Shown here piece by piece: positions 32,428 through 44,992 of a stretch of 64,000 nucleotides of DNA. The position numbers were made by a program, and so were the translations under genes. Source of the stretch: Micractinium sp. NFX-FRZ (Eukaryota > Chlorophyta > Trebouxiophyceae > Chlorellales > Chlorellaceae); the NCBI GenBank assembly GCA_029339195.1, contig JAPTJF010000058.1:1-64000 (forward strand), given 5' to 3'. Within the stretch, counting starts at the first letter, position 1. The number at the start of each line of letters is the position of its first letter. Below the pieces are notes generated by a model. The model was not told where the DNA came from. It ran no database searches and saw nothing but the letters and a program-made list of their open reading frames with translations.

Positions 32428-33892
32428 CAGCAGCACTCCATGGGCAGCCCGCCTTGCCAGGACCGGGGTTGGTCCAGCAGGCAGGCAGGCGGGCATGCAG
32501 GCGGATGGGCGGCAGCTGCGCCACCAGCGCTGCCCCCTCCTCTCGCCCAGCGTGACGGCCCCCTGCCTCGTGACCCCCTGCCCCAGCTGCCCCGCCCCCC
32601 CCCGAAAGCACCCTGCACAAACAAAACAAAACACACAACCCTACCCGTCTCGCCGTCCCAGCTGAGATCTGAAGTTAGCAGTTTGCCAGCGTTGCCTTGC
32701 TTGCCATTCATTCCCCCCACCGCACGTCTGGCCGCCTGGCCACGGCACGCACTGCCCTGCCCGTTCCCAGCCCACCGATTGTGCAGCCCCCAGCCTGCGG
32801 CAGCGCCTCCTTCCCGCCTCCGGTTACTTTCTTCCTCTTGGGCTGTTTGGCAAAAACAAAGTATCGTCCTGGCCAGTTGGCGCGCCCGCACGCCGTGGGC
32901 CGCAGCTTCGCCCACTGCCTGCCGCAACCCTGCCGCAACAGGCAGGCTCTTTTCCCCGGCGCCCCTCCAGCTCAGCAACTGCGCTGCTTTGGGCGCACCC
33001 CGCCCCTGTCGCGTCGCCCCTCCCCAAAACCCACGCCGCCGGTTTTCATGAGCCAGCCAGATGGTTGCTTCGGCAGCTGCGTGCCCCCCCGTTTGAGGCT
33101 CAAGCACTGCCTTTGCCCGCCCGGCCCACCCCTCTTTTCCACACCCCCTTGCCCTGATCTGTCCCTGATTGCTCGCCCAGAACCACAGCACCGATTTGTT
33201 TGCCCTCTCGCGCCGCCGCCGCACCAGCGCAGCCTCGGCGGCCGGCCCTCCTGCATTAGGGGGCCCCACACTCCTGTACGTCTGTCCCTTGCTCCCTCAG
33301 CCGTGTTTTGTAGCGTGCCCCCTCGGGCGCCTGGGGAACCCTCCCTGTTTTGCTTCCCGATTCTTTATGTCGTGCTGCCTCTGTTCCCCTCAACTGTACA
33401 GCCACCTTTATTTGAGTCAACGCGCACCAGGCACCAGCAGCAGCAGGGGGAGGGGCACCAGGGCGCACCCTAGCGTGGGTGGGTACCCGGCTGCCAGTGT
33501 CAAGCATGAACCCAATGTGTGAAGCTCTTTTCTTTACCCCAGGGCAGGATGCAAGCTCTTATGACTGACAGTAGCCTACATTACGTGTGCTAATGTGGGT
33601 GGGGCCTGGCCATCTGTGGGCGCTGAGCGCTGGCGCCCACCGGTGTTTTGTAGGTGCCACCCACCTGCCTTGCGCTAGATTTGGTTCTTCTTTCACTCCT
33701 GCTTGACTGTGCTTTTCCAAGGCTGAGCCCCAAACCATCTTCGCTCAGAGAGGCAGCAGCGAGGCCTCTACCCCTCTCTTCCCGGCAGCCGGCGACGCAG
33801 TGGCGTGTGAAGTGCTCTCGGCACCTCGGCGTGGCCCTTGTTAGCAGCAGTGTGAGGACAGAGCAGCCCTCCTACCAAAGCCCTACTGTACC
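32428..33892. other. 1.5-kb C-rich intergenic region, no gene seen
   Basis: The plus strand is strongly C-rich. Its open frames are composition effects with no domain resemblance. It should contain the 3' UTR of the CG-1 gene and the promoter and 5' UTR of the SDP1-like gene. Confidence 0.4.
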
Positions 33893-36800
33893 ATGTCGGC
33901 CGAGGCCTCGGGTCGGCGGCAGGGCACGGTGTGGCCACCCAAGGCCAGCCCCGTCTCCACCGGGCCCCCGCACCCTAACCCTGGCACCGTCGCCACTCGG
34001 CAACGAGGGCGCGTGGCTCTGGCGCTGCTGCTCACGCGTGGCCTCAGGGCAGCGGTGGCGGCGGTCCTGCGGTAAGTGTGCACCTTACTCCTCCATCCGG
34101 CAGTGAGCCTCCTACAGATCGCTGCATACTCAATGCGTACTTACATTGTCTCGCAATGCTGCCCTCTACCCTTGCAGGCGCGCTCTGCTTGCTGCCGGCT
34201 GGCTGCTGGGCGCGGCACGGCTCCGGCCCTCAACACGCCCGCGCCGAGGTGCCTACACGCCGCGCCGCTGGCACATCCTTCTGGCGTCCGTGGCGGGCCT
34301 GAAGCTGCTGCGCCTCGGCCTGGCAGCACTCAAATCGCTGCTGTTTGGCGGGCCGGTGCGGGAGGAGCGGTGGCGGCTGCAGCAAGTGATGCGTGACGCG
34401 CAGGACTACAGGCAAGCACACACAGTGACGGGGGAGTAGGTGCCAGCTGCGGATGTTGCGTAAAAATGCAGCCAAGGGCGAGGCTGTGCGACTGTGTGCT
34501 GTGGCACAATCGGCATGGTGCATCGGTTAACCAACTGTGGCAATGCAGCAGGGCTGCCATCACGTCATGGTGCCCCGCTGCTGCCGCGTCTCCCCGCTAC
34601 CTTCTGAACAGACCTGAGCTGTGCCTGCCCACTGAGACACCTCCGCCCCCCTGCCCTGCCTGCTGCAGCGAGTGGTCGCAAGCTGCAGTGGCGCTAGATG
34701 CCCTCACCACCCGGCGCCTCCAGGCGGTGCGGCCCCGCCAGGCGCGGCAGCAGGCGCTGCTGGCGCAGCGCGCCGGCGTGCTGGCGGCCATGCGCGAGCG
34801 GGGGGACACGTTTGCGCTGTGCGCTGCGCTGCGGCTGGATTACATGCGCCACGCGGGAGACACCACAAACAAGTGAGGCAGGGCAGGAGGGAGCTCGAGG
34901 CAGGCAGGGTTTCACATAAACGGGAGACGGGAGGGAGGGGCGGGTGGGACAGTAAACGAGGGCGGGAGCGGGCGCTCCCCACAGCCTCCTGCTGCTGTGT
35001 GTGTGCAGGGGGCCTTGCCCACCGGTTGCACCAGCCAGGCAGCGCTCATGGGACAGTCAACCGGGCTTCCTCCCGCACAAGGTGTGATCGAAGATTTGTT
35101 CTTCATCGCCCGCCCCCCACTGAACACTCTTCCCCTCCCCTCCCCTCCTGCTGTGTAGCTCGCTGCTGGAGGCGGCGGGGCTCTGCCCGGTGGTGCCCCA
35201 GGCGGTGCAGCAGTACATTGATGAGGTCAAGGCCTGCCTGCAGTTCATCGCCACCTGCCAGGGTGTGTGGCACGGCACTGGACATCAGAGCACTGCACCC
35301 GCCTGCGTGCCCGCCTGCCTGGCACTGGTTGCCAGTGGCCTCCCTCTTCGCCGTGGCTGGTCTTCTCTTTCTGCCTGTGGCAAATCCATGCCCTGCCGCC
35401 CTGCAAAACAAATGTGCCCGCGTCGCCCTCACACACCCGCTCTGTCGCAATGCTGCTTGTTCGGAGCTGGCTGGCTGTTACTCCACACTGGCTTTTCAAG
35501 CGATCCCATCACACGCCCCCTTCCATCCAACAGCCCCGGCTCTGGCTGGCCGCCGCCTGGCCCCTCTGCTCCTCTGACAGCCGCCCGGCTTGAGACACAC
35601 CCCTCACCTGGCCTCCCATCCACTTTATTTTTTATTTAGCAGATCTACCCTTGGACGACCGCCTGGCCTTCTTTCGGGAGCTGCGCCACGCCTACGGCCG
35701 CACCGGGCTGGTGCTGTCGGGCGGCGGCAGCCTGGGCTTCTGGTGAGTGCACCGCACCGCCTGGGCGGCGGGAGCGGCAGCAGCGGTGCGGGGCGCCGTT
35801 GTCCAGGGCTTGGAAGCAGCAGTGGAGCTGTCCTCTTTCCACTTGGTTGTGTGAGGCAGCACCGTGCGGATCCTTGGTTGACAGGCAGCACCCTCAAACT
35901 TCCCCACAAACGGCTCCCACACTATGGACACATACACGGCGGGTGACGGGCACCCCTCCCCCCGTCCCTCCTCCCGTGCAGGCACTTTGGGGTGGTGAAA
36001 GCTCTGATGGACGCCAACCTGCTGCCCCGGGTGGTGTCCGGCAGCAGCGCAGGCTCCATCGGTGCGCTGCCTGCGCTGTGCCGTGCGCCGCTGCGCTGCC
36101 CGCACTGTGGCTGCTGCCTGCAGGCCGTGCCCGCCTCTGCATGCTCCGCACCTATATGGCAAACAACTTCCCAAACAGCTTCCCAAACACCTCCTTCACA
36201 AGGCCATCCGCTCCTACACCACGCCTGCAGGCGGCGCGCTGCTGTGCACGCACAACGACTCGGAGCTGGCGGACTTGGTGAACAACTTCCCAAACACGGC
36301 GGGCATCGATTTCTTCGCCCACGACACCACCAACCAGCACCTGCGCCACCTCATACGCTCCGGCTACATCCAGGCAAGCTGCCGCAAATCATGCATTGCA
36401 TCAACAATTCAGTATGTCAGGCAAAGTGCTGGGGATACACCCAGGTAGCTGCTGGGGACGCACGTTTCAGATGAGGTGCTGCTGCATGCCGTGACAAGTA
36501 CATCCTTGCAGGTCCCGGGGGATAGCAGGCGGCAGCAGGGGGCTGCGGTCTTGCATGGAGACATGGTGGCATAGTGACATAGTGACACCGGCACCACCTT
36601 GCACACCATCAGGATGCCCACGGCTGAGCTCGCCTCCCACCCTCCACTCCCGCCCCGCCCTGCTTCCTGCCCTCCCGCCCCTCCCCCGCCCCGCCCCCCC
36701 GCAGGACCACGAGTTCTTCCAGGGCCGCCTGCGCCGCCTGCTGGGGGACATCACATTCCTGGACGCCTACCAGCGCAGCGGTGAGCAGCCGGGAAGCCGG

Positions 36801-39800
36801 CCGGGCGGGTGTGTGCCTGTAACTGCAGCGTGGGCAGGGCACATGGTGTTTTTATTAGCGGACAGCACCGCCCTGAAAGCCTACCGGCGCAGCGGGGAGG
36901 GGGGCAGGGTGCAAGAAAAGTCGCTGGAAAAGGCAGGCATGTGTACGTGCATGTGGCGACATCACCGTGCTGGTCGCTCACATGGGTTTTAGGGCTGTGC
37001 AAGTGCTAGGGAGGTGCGTCGCGCTCCTGGATGCCTATCACCGCAGCGGTGGGCGGGGGCAGCCAGCCAGGCAGGCGGGCGGGCACATGCTGCAGGGCCC
37101 TCCAGAGCTTGCTGGCATCGACCTTCTCTGGTCACATAGCACCCACCTGCACCCACCCGCCATCAACCGGCCCTGAAAAGCGCTCTGTATGCCAACACCC
37201 AACCCAACCCACGCCACCAACCGCTCCCCGCCCCCCGCAGGCCGCATCCTGAACATCTCGGTCACTGCTGCCGACACAAAGGAGCCCAGCCGCCTGCTCA
37301 ACTACCTCACAGGTGTGCAGTGGCCCTCCTACAAGTTTTCACACTTTGGATGCCAGGGGAAGGGCGGGAGCCAAGCAAAGCTGGGTGCTGGGTGCTGGCT
37401 GCTGGCTGCTGGCTGCTGGGAACTCTCTCCCACCGGTGTCTCTTGGCACCCGGCCCGCTAGCCCACCCGCTTGTGCCCGCGTCCCTGCGTGCATCTATCA
37501 GGCAGTCCTGAGAGGCGAGCCCGACCTTGGCACGTCTCCAAGGTGCCTCTCCCTCTCCCGCCTGGCCTACCGGCCTGCCCTGACATCACTCAGCCCAGCC
37601 ATCCCCGCGCCTGCGCCTTCTTCCCCCCTCCTCCCCGCCCCGCCCCCGCAGCCCCCAACGTGCTCATCTGGAGCGCCGTCGCCTGCAGCAGCGCCTTCCC
37701 CCTGCTCTTCTCCCCACAAGACCTTCTGGCCAAGGACGGGCGCGGCAACATCGTCAAGTTCTCAGGTGGGGTTGGTGGGGAGCGGGTGAAGGGCAAAGGA
37801 CATGGGCAGCGCTCGGGGCGTCGCAAGTTGGGGCACGGGCTGTGGGGCGCTCTGCCGCACGATCCACTGCAAGCCAGGTGCATGCTTCCAGTCCAGCCCA
37901 CGACCAGAACGGGCTGTCAAACTCCCGCTACTGCCTCGCACCCGCTGCAGAGACGGGTGCGGCGCAGTCCCAGCGGCGTTGGTGCGACGGCAGCCTGGAG
38001 GAGGACCTGCCCATGAGGGGGCTGGGGCAGTACTGCAACTGTACCTTCTTCATCACATCGCAGGTGTGGAAGCGTGGGAGGGATGGGGGGGCCTGGGGCT
38101 GCTTTTGACATTTGTTTTGTAATCGCACAGGCGCGTGACGGAGGGTGGGCCGGTGCAGCAAGTGCCATCGTGTGCTCAACTCACAGGCCTGCGGAGGCAG
38201 TGCTCTTGCCTCTGCGCCCTACTGCCGGAGCCGGAAACTCCTTTGGTGTGCCGTTTTGGCGCCACTCTGCACCCAAGCCTGCCACCCCCTTCTCAAAGCC
38301 AGAATTCAGCAACAACGTCTTCCCAATACTTGCGCCTGCCGCCCCTTCATGTGCCATGCCCCGCCTGGGCCGTAACCCGCCCTGCTTCTTCGCGCAACAT
38401 CCCCTTGACTGCCACATCCCCTGCTGTGCCTGCTGCAGTGCAACCCGTATGTGGTGCCCATCGTGTCGGCCATGTCGGTGCTGCCCCGCTGGATGTCCCG
38501 CATGATTGAGAGCGAATTCAAGCACAGGTGAGTGGGCCACCAGGCGCAGCCCGGCACAGAGCTTTCTGGTTTTGCTTGGGTGCTGCCCGCTTTGGACTGC
38601 TGCCGCTGTTCTTGCTATGCCACCGCCACTGCTGCGTTGCTGCGCACCACAGCATGGGGTGCATGCGCATAGCGAGCAGTGAGCGCCTGCACTGCTGCAC
38701 CCCTTCTGCGCCGCCAGCTGCCGCTGCCCCAGCTGCTGTGCATGCTGCGCATGCCGCTGCAGGTGCCAGCAGCTGCTCAAGATCTGGCCCGACAGCAAGT
38801 TCATGAAGCTGGTGTGCCAGCCCTGGGAGGGGGACATCAACCTCTGCCTGCCCTTCTCAGGTGGGTGAGCGGCGGCTGGTGGAGGGGCACAGAGGGCTGC
38901 CGTACACGCAGCCACCCATCCTGCCGTGTGCCAGCACCACCCCGCCCAGCCCCGCTTTGCGTGCTCTGGTCCTCCAAGCCAGGCCTGGCCAGCAATCCCT
39001 CGTCCGAGCCGGCCTGAGCGCCCCACTTGCCGCGCCTCTGACCCCTCGCTGCCTTCACCTGCCCCTGCCTCTTGCTGCCCTGCCTGTCACCCCCGCCACA
39101 TGCTGCACACCCGCTCACGCAGCATTCCTCTTCCGCCACACTGTGCAGCCCTGCCCGTCAGCAAGAGTGCTGTCAACTTCACGCCCGCCGACATTGTGAC
39201 CGCCATGAAGGAGGGGCAGCGCGCGGTGTGGTCCAAGCTGCCCGCAATCCAGGTGCGGCGGCGGCTTGGGGGAGGGCGCGCCGCAGCAGCGCCATGTCTG
39301 CCACTGCTGCGCTGCCACCGCCGTTGCTGCTGGCGGGCTGTGGCCCTGCTCCCCCCGGCTGGCCCGCCCTACTCCTTGCCCGCGTGTTGTTTCCTGCCTG
39401 CTTGCGCTGAAAGCGCCACTGGGCAGTGCCAGCATTGGCGTGGCCTTTGGCAAAGCCTCACCTTTCTGCCAGGCATGTGGTGATGTGCCCACGCACCTGC
39501 GCCCTGGCACTCCTGTCCCTCCTTCTGTCCCCCTGCAGGCTGCGTGCGCCATTGAGGTGGCGATCGATGAGCAGCTGGCGAGGGTGACACGGCAGGCGCG
39601 GCAGCAGGCACGGCGAGAGAAGGCGGCGGCGCAGGTGCGGGCGTGACCGCAGTACAGGCGTGGGCGAGCGTGGGCGGGGTGTGCGGGTCACGCAGGCTGC
39701 GCTGTGCGAGAGTGGGTTGCACTTTCTTCTTCCTGGCAACATGGTGCTCGGTAGCAGCACGTTTGCTCATTGACGCTACCTGCCCCTGCCCCTGCCCACC

Positions 39801-40739
39801 CTCTGCTGCAGCGGCGGGCAAAGGGGAGCAATGGCATGCGCGGCTCCCTCCCCTCCTGGCTTCACATGCCCTCCCTGGGTAAGTTGCCGGGCAGTGCCGA
39901 CGACCTAAGGCGCCAGCCTGGCTGCAAGACCGCCTTGCATGCCAGTGGGTGTGCAGACCAGCTGCTGCGCCCGGGCTGCCATTGCAGGGAAGGTGCCAAA
40001 GAGCCTGAACATTCCCACCATCTAGCTGGTTCACCTGCCCACTTTACATTATTTCACACCCCGTGTTCTAGCAGGCCTGCCACCAGTTGAGTCGGCAATG
40101 AGCCTGGAGACCGCCCATGCCTCCCTACCCAGCCACAACGCCAGCGCTGGCAGCCTGTCTGCGGCAGATGCGCCAGCAACGGCAGCGGCCGCAGAGGGCA
40201 GCCTGCCCCGCCCCAGCAAGCGCTCCCGCCCAGCCTCCCGCCTGCACATGGGCAGCACCAGCAGCAGGGAGGGCAGCGGGCACGGCGGCATGGCGGCGGG
40301 CACAGCCCTGGGCATCCCTCTTTCGGCACTGGCTGCCGCACATCCCGAGCAGGCACAGGCGGATGCTGGGGTGCGGGCCACGGCAGGGGCGCTCATGGTT
40401 GCATGCATAGAGGCGGCGGCAGAAGCTCTGCCAGAGCTTGATCCTGGCACGCCCTCGGCGCGCCGGGAGAGCGAGGAGAGCGGCGGCGGCTCCACGCCAG
40501 AGACAGCAAGCGCAGGTGCCGGGGCGGCAAGCCCGGGCGCAATAATAGCGGCGGACTGGGCGGCGGCGGCGGGTGGGCAGCACTACTGGAGCCCCGCCCA
40601 TGGCCTGCGCTCACCCACGCAGCGGCCACCGCTGCCGTTTGAGAGCCCGCGGGCGGCCTGGGCTGACCTGGCGCTGCTGGGTGGCATTTCGGCGGCAGCG
40701 AGCGGCCAGGGTTTCTCGCTAGATGTCGCCGAGTACTGA
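33893..40739 (+). CDS. SDP1: Patatin-type triacylglycerol lipase, SDP1-like
   Basis: Seventeen exons: 33893-34071, 34178-34411, 34669-34872, 35159-35262, 35643-35742, 35982-36061, 36231-36373, 36705-36780, 37241-37312, 37652-37765, 37951-38063, 38439-38527, 38763-38860, 39149-39252, 39539-39634, 39812-39878, 40075-40739; 845 aa, all phases agree. The N-terminal DUF3336-like part has a hydrophobic segment (RALLAAGWLLGAARL) and DYSEWSQAAVALD. The patatin core has the Gly-rich oxyanion loop LVLSGGGSLGFWHFG, nucleophile G294-S-S296-A-G298 and the dyad Asp in CDGSLEEDLP (~D448). This matches the plant SDP1 / yeast Tgl3-5 family, which starts storage-oil breakdown at the lipid droplet. The C-terminal ~220 residues are Ser/Ala-rich and family-unspecific. 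Introns at 34412 and 36374 are GC-AG. Introns 6 and 8 hold exon-edge copies. Confidence 0.92.
36118..36192 (+). repeat. SDP1: Degenerate copy of SDP1-like exon 7 start in intron 6
   Basis: The intron segment starts CTGCAGGC, like the real acceptor at 36225-36232. It ends in codons reading ANNFPNSFPNTS, against the true exon's VNNFPNTA. The spacing is about 108-113 bp and the middle is poorly conserved. Confidence 0.6.
36858..37060 (+). repeat. SDP1: Two or three degenerate copies of SDP1-like exon 8 end in intron 8
   Basis: The true exon 8 ends LGDITFLDAYQRSG then GTGAGC at 36781. The intron then reads LADSTALKAYRRSG (36858-36898), GDITVLVAHMG (36955-36989) and LGRCVALLDAYHRSG followed by GTGGGC (37010-37050). 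Protein-level resemblance outlasts base identity. Confidence 0.8.
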
Positions 40740-41076
40740 GGCCTTGAAGAGCATGCTTGCGGTACCGTGCGGCGGTACTGGCTGTGGCTGTCTGAGCTTC
40801 GCGGCACAGTGCTTGGGTTTTGGAGCCGGAGCTTCAGCCACTGCCCATCTTCCCTTGTGCATGTTAACGTTTCAGTCTGCGTATTGAGAGGGCTGCCTGC
40901 ATTGCTGTTGCCCTGCCACAGCTTCTCACCAGCACCCAGCCTGCAACCTTTGTTGTCATTTGAAGGGGATGCGTTGAAAGTTGATTACAGCGGACCAGGT
41001 TCAACTCGTCGCAATCCTGCCCGGCAGCTGGTCACGTGTGTCTTGATTTTCTATGCTGCCTCCACCAGGCTCACGT
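40740..41076. other. Tail-to-tail 3' region of SDP1-like and mTERF genes
   Basis: The 337 bp lies between two convergent stop codons. It contains the mTERF poly(A)-type motif (minus-strand TGTAA, 40985-40989). No gene is seen. Confidence 0.6.
40985..40989 (-). terminator. TGTAA poly(A)-type signal for the mTERF gene
   Basis: The minus-strand TGTAA lies 88 bp downstream of the mTERF stop codon. Confidence 0.5.
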
Positions 41077-43205
41077 CTACTTCTCAAAGCGGCAGATGTG
41101 CTGCCCCGGCCCGTTGGTCAGCCACTCCTGCTTGAACGCCAGGAAGGTGTGCAGCTCGCAGCCCAGCTTCTTGCAGAAGGCCTCATCCCTCACAGAAAAT
41201 GACGAGTGGCCTGGCAGCGGCTTCTCAGGCTCGTGCTGCTGGTAGAATGCGACGCGCGGCGCAACGGTGCGGAGGCTCCCGTGCAGCATACCTGCGCATC
41301 GCAGCATGGCACTGCCTGCATCACAGTGGCAGCAGCTGCATCACACTTAGATTCACTTCAAAGCCGCCATGCAACAGCCAGTGTAAGCAACAGGGGCCAC
41401 AAGGGAAGGCGACAACAGTCATACCTGGTGTGAGACAACACCAAACTCAAACAACAAAAAATACACTGTTATTTGATGTAAATTCAACAAAGATAGATTA
41501 CCTGGAGTGTCAAGCTGGTATACCGCCTGCCAGAACGCCGTGCGTGCTGCCAGCTTGTCCCGCATTGCCACTCTGAGGTCATACCCCGCAATTTTTGGGT
41601 TGAGCAGCAGGATCTTGCGGGCGCTTGCTGGAGTGGCGCCAAGCAGCTGTAGCACCTGCAGGTTGTCGCCCACCCGCCCCTCGTTTGACAACAGGATGTT
41701 GGGACGCCGCTGCACAAGCCGCTCGCCGTCGGCTGCCCCCATGTCTGTTAGTACAGCATTGTAGTTGCGCTGCAGCGTGCTTTGCAGGTAACGGAGCAGC
41801 GATGTGTGCATAAGAACACAGGCACGGATCTGCACCCTTGAAAGTCCTGCATGGCAAGCAGGCAAAGCAAGCGGCGCGGGGGTGGGGGGGGGACGGAGTG
41901 AGCGCGGCTGGCCATGGCAAGGCGTGCAAGCGTCCCGGCTCCTCGCATGTGCCCAGCCCACCAGGTTGCGGTAACTCACCTGTCAATGTTTGCAGGAAGA
42001 CGAAGCGGGGTGCGAGGTTGCCCTCGACATCCAGGTCGAGGAACCGCGTAAGTTTGCTGAACGTGCTGGAGATCTGATCGTCCCGCAAGCCCAGCATTTC
42101 CTGCAACTGCTCGACCTTCCGCCTGCGAGCAACACCGCACAGGCCGTGAGCTTTCACGAGCAGGCACACCGTCCTGCTGCTGCTGAGAGGCATGGCCTAG
42201 GATAAATTCAGGCTGAGGCCAGCTCAGCTGAAGAGCTCACCTCAGAGTCTCGGGCGTAAGCATGAGGAACTTTGCTGATGATGTTCGAAGTGTCGCCGCA
42301 AGCTGTCGCATGGCTGCTCGTGTGGGCTGGTAGGCCGTTTGCAGAGCTGCCCAGTTGCTTTGCAACGTTTCCACCGCATAGTTCAGCAGATATGGGGTCT
42401 TGCAGCAGGCCTGCACAACCTCACAAGGCTTCATGCCAAACTCCTCCCCCAGCCACTGGATGATGGCAGCCACATCGCCCGGGGCGCGGCTAAAGACGCT
42501 CGACCTCTTGAGCATCGTGTTGAGCTGCGCCTGGGTAAAGCCCGCGTCCCGCAGTAGCTGCACCACTTCATCCACGCTGGCGCCAGCTCCGGAGCCCCTT
42601 CTATTGGGGTCGTTGATGACAACCTCTATAGCTTCTGAGCTGAAGCCCAGGCTGAGCATGAGCTGCATGCGCTGCCGCATTTTGTCGTCGGTGAAGGAAC
42701 TGCGATACAACCGCTTCAGGCCGTCCCGCTGCAGCCGCATCAGGCGCTCAGCCTCTGCCTCTAGTGCTGCTGCATGATTGCTGCTGCTGCTGGCGCTGCC
42801 CTCGTCTGCTCCGCCGCTGCTGGTGGCTGTGGCAGCCACGGCTAGCGCCCTGCCCCCGCGGCCATCCTGCCGCCATGCCGACCAGACACGAGAACGTGCT
42901 GCTGGGGCCACTGCTGCTGTTGCTGCTGCTGCAGCTGCTGACACGGGTGCTGGCCGTGCCTGGATGTAGAGTGCCGTCCTGCACAAGGGGCCATCAAGCC
43001 GACACAACAGGGTCAGACTGGGCGGCGGGGCGCGCAGGCAGGGGCGGGAGGGTGCAGGGTTGGGCGGCACCCCCGCGGACAGCGCCAAGTACAGCGATTC
43101 GCATCAGGCACCAGTGCTACGCGTTTCACACCTGGTGGTCCGCCTGGGGAGAGCTGCGGCCGCAGGCGTCATCACGGCCGCGGCAGAGCAGTGAGCGGAA
43201 AGCAT
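41077..43205 (-). CDS. mTERF-domain protein, probably organellar
   Basis: Five exons in transcript order: 43205-43132, 42978-42241, 42122-41980, 41846-41502, 41291-41077; 504 aa with consistent phases. The first ~70 residues are Ala/Arg/Ser/Thr-rich and almost free of acidic residues, like a plastid or mitochondrial targeting peptide. The body shows repeated ~30-residue mTERF helical units, for example VVQLLRDAGFTQAQLNTMLK with a following RSSVFSR, EEFGMKPCEVVQACCKTPYL, LQEMLGLRDDQISSTFSKL and VLQLLGATPASARKILLLNP. The final exon ends GCELHTFLAFKQEWLTNGPG. The mTERF family binds nucleic acid and tunes organelle transcription, splicing or ribosome assembly; which role applies here cannot be told. 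The start at 43205 is the only ATG that joins in phase to exon 2. Confidence 0.85.
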
Positions 43206-43937
43206 CACGGGCGGCTGACGAGAGAAATAGAGTCTATCAGTGTGCAAAAAGTACAGAACGCCCGCGAGAGACGGTGAGTCCTCCCAGGTGCTGAGCGCGC
43301 TGTGCCGCTCCCCCGACGGCGGCGGCACTGCGGCGACGACGATGAGGAAGACCGGCCTGCATCGGCGCCACAGCAACACAGATCGACCTTCGTGAGTGTA
43401 ATGCACGCGCCCGGGTGCGTGCAGCATGCCTCATGACGTAGCCAGTGCAGAAATGTCTCCCGCAAGCCAGAGGGGGACGGCTGGCATGGATGACGCTAGC
43501 GCTGCTAGAACCAGGTCCAGGTAGGAGCACAGGCAGCAGAGAGGGCATAGCGCAACAGTGGCATTGCGGTGCGAAGGTCCAGGTAGCAGTCAGTCTTGGT
43601 GCATGCAGCGGTGGATGCTGGGGCCGGTGGGTTGTAGGTGCTGCCGCCGTGGGTGTTGCCGCCCTCGCCTGCTCCGAGTAGTCAACGGCCAAGCGGCGAG
43701 GAGCCGCCGCGGTGCTCATTAATGCCCACGTGCCACTATGCTATTTGGACTGCTGCAGGCACCTTCTGTGGGTGGTGTGTAGCCACACCCAAGCTACCCT
43801 CTGCGTGCCGCTGTGTGTGCTGCGTCGTGTGCCCCTTCCCCAGATCTGTGTGGCCCCTTCTGCAGGGGCAAGTTGCCTCGCGACGTGTTCGTGCACCGCG
43901 CTTTGTTCTTGACTTTCAAGAGTGACTTTGAAGCAGG
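43206..43937. promoter_or_regulatory. Divergent intergenic region between mTERF and Ntn-hydrolase genes
   Basis: The two start codons point away from each other across 732 bp, so both promoters should lie here. I saw no clear TATA element or other gene. Confidence 0.4.
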
Positions 43938-44639
43938 ATGGCGCTCACGAGAGGGCGGCATGGCCCTGTTCTTGCCTGTTCCCTCGCCATCCTCGCGGCC
44001 CTCGCCGGCACGGGGCTGGGCTGCTCCAACTTCCTCTACTCCTGCCCAGAGACGGGCGACGTGCCCGTGTCAGGCCGCACCATGGTACGTGACTAGTGGC
44101 GGAGGGTCCCCCAGGGCGGCGGCGCCGCCGCGGGACCGCTGCTGTGCCGGCAGGGCGCCTGACCTGTCCTGGATGAACTGGCCATGTGTCACCCCCCTGA
44201 ACTTCACCCCCCAATCACACCCTCCTGGCCCTGCAGGACTTCATCATCACGGGCAGAGGTGGGCTGGAGCATCGACCTCAGCCCTCCCGGCCTCAGCTAC
44301 CGTGCGCACCCTGTGTGCGCCGACTGCCCTGCTGGCAGCCTCACCCTGCCGCTGGGCTTTGCGGGCCTCACCTGCCTCAAGGCCAGCATCTGGACGGGTG
44401 AGTGCTGCCCTGCACATATCTGTGGTGTCAGTTCCTTCAATCGCATCCACGGCCCAATGCTGCGCCCCATCTGTCTGGCTGCGGCTGAAGAGCCGCCCCG
44501 CTCTACCCCGCCCCGCCCCGCCTGCCGCGCAGACGGCCTCAACACCGCGGGCCTCAGCGCCGCCTGGCTCTGGGCTGACGACACACCCTTCGAGCTGCCT
44601 TACAAGTGAGCCAAAAGAGCCAAAGTTACAGGCCCGCCA

Positions 44640-44670
<31 letters not shown>

Positions 44671-44959
44671 CATGGCTTGTTAGCGGCGTCTGATAGGATT
44701 TAGGGTTAAGCGGCGTCTGATGCTTGCAGCACGCACCGGCAGCACTCACTCGTCTGGCACGCCCGCCTGTTCATGCCGCCCCGTCCTCCCTGGCGTGCAG
44801 CCCTGACAGCCCCTCCAAGCTCATCATGACGTGGCTGGATGTGGTGCCCTACCTGCTGGGCCACTTCAGCAGCGTCAAGGAGGTTGTGGACTTCCTACAG
44901 TCTGACGATTTGCAGGTGTGCAGCTGCTGCACCTGTGGCTGCGGGCAGCTGGCTGCTGC

Positions 44960-44992
<33 letters not shown>

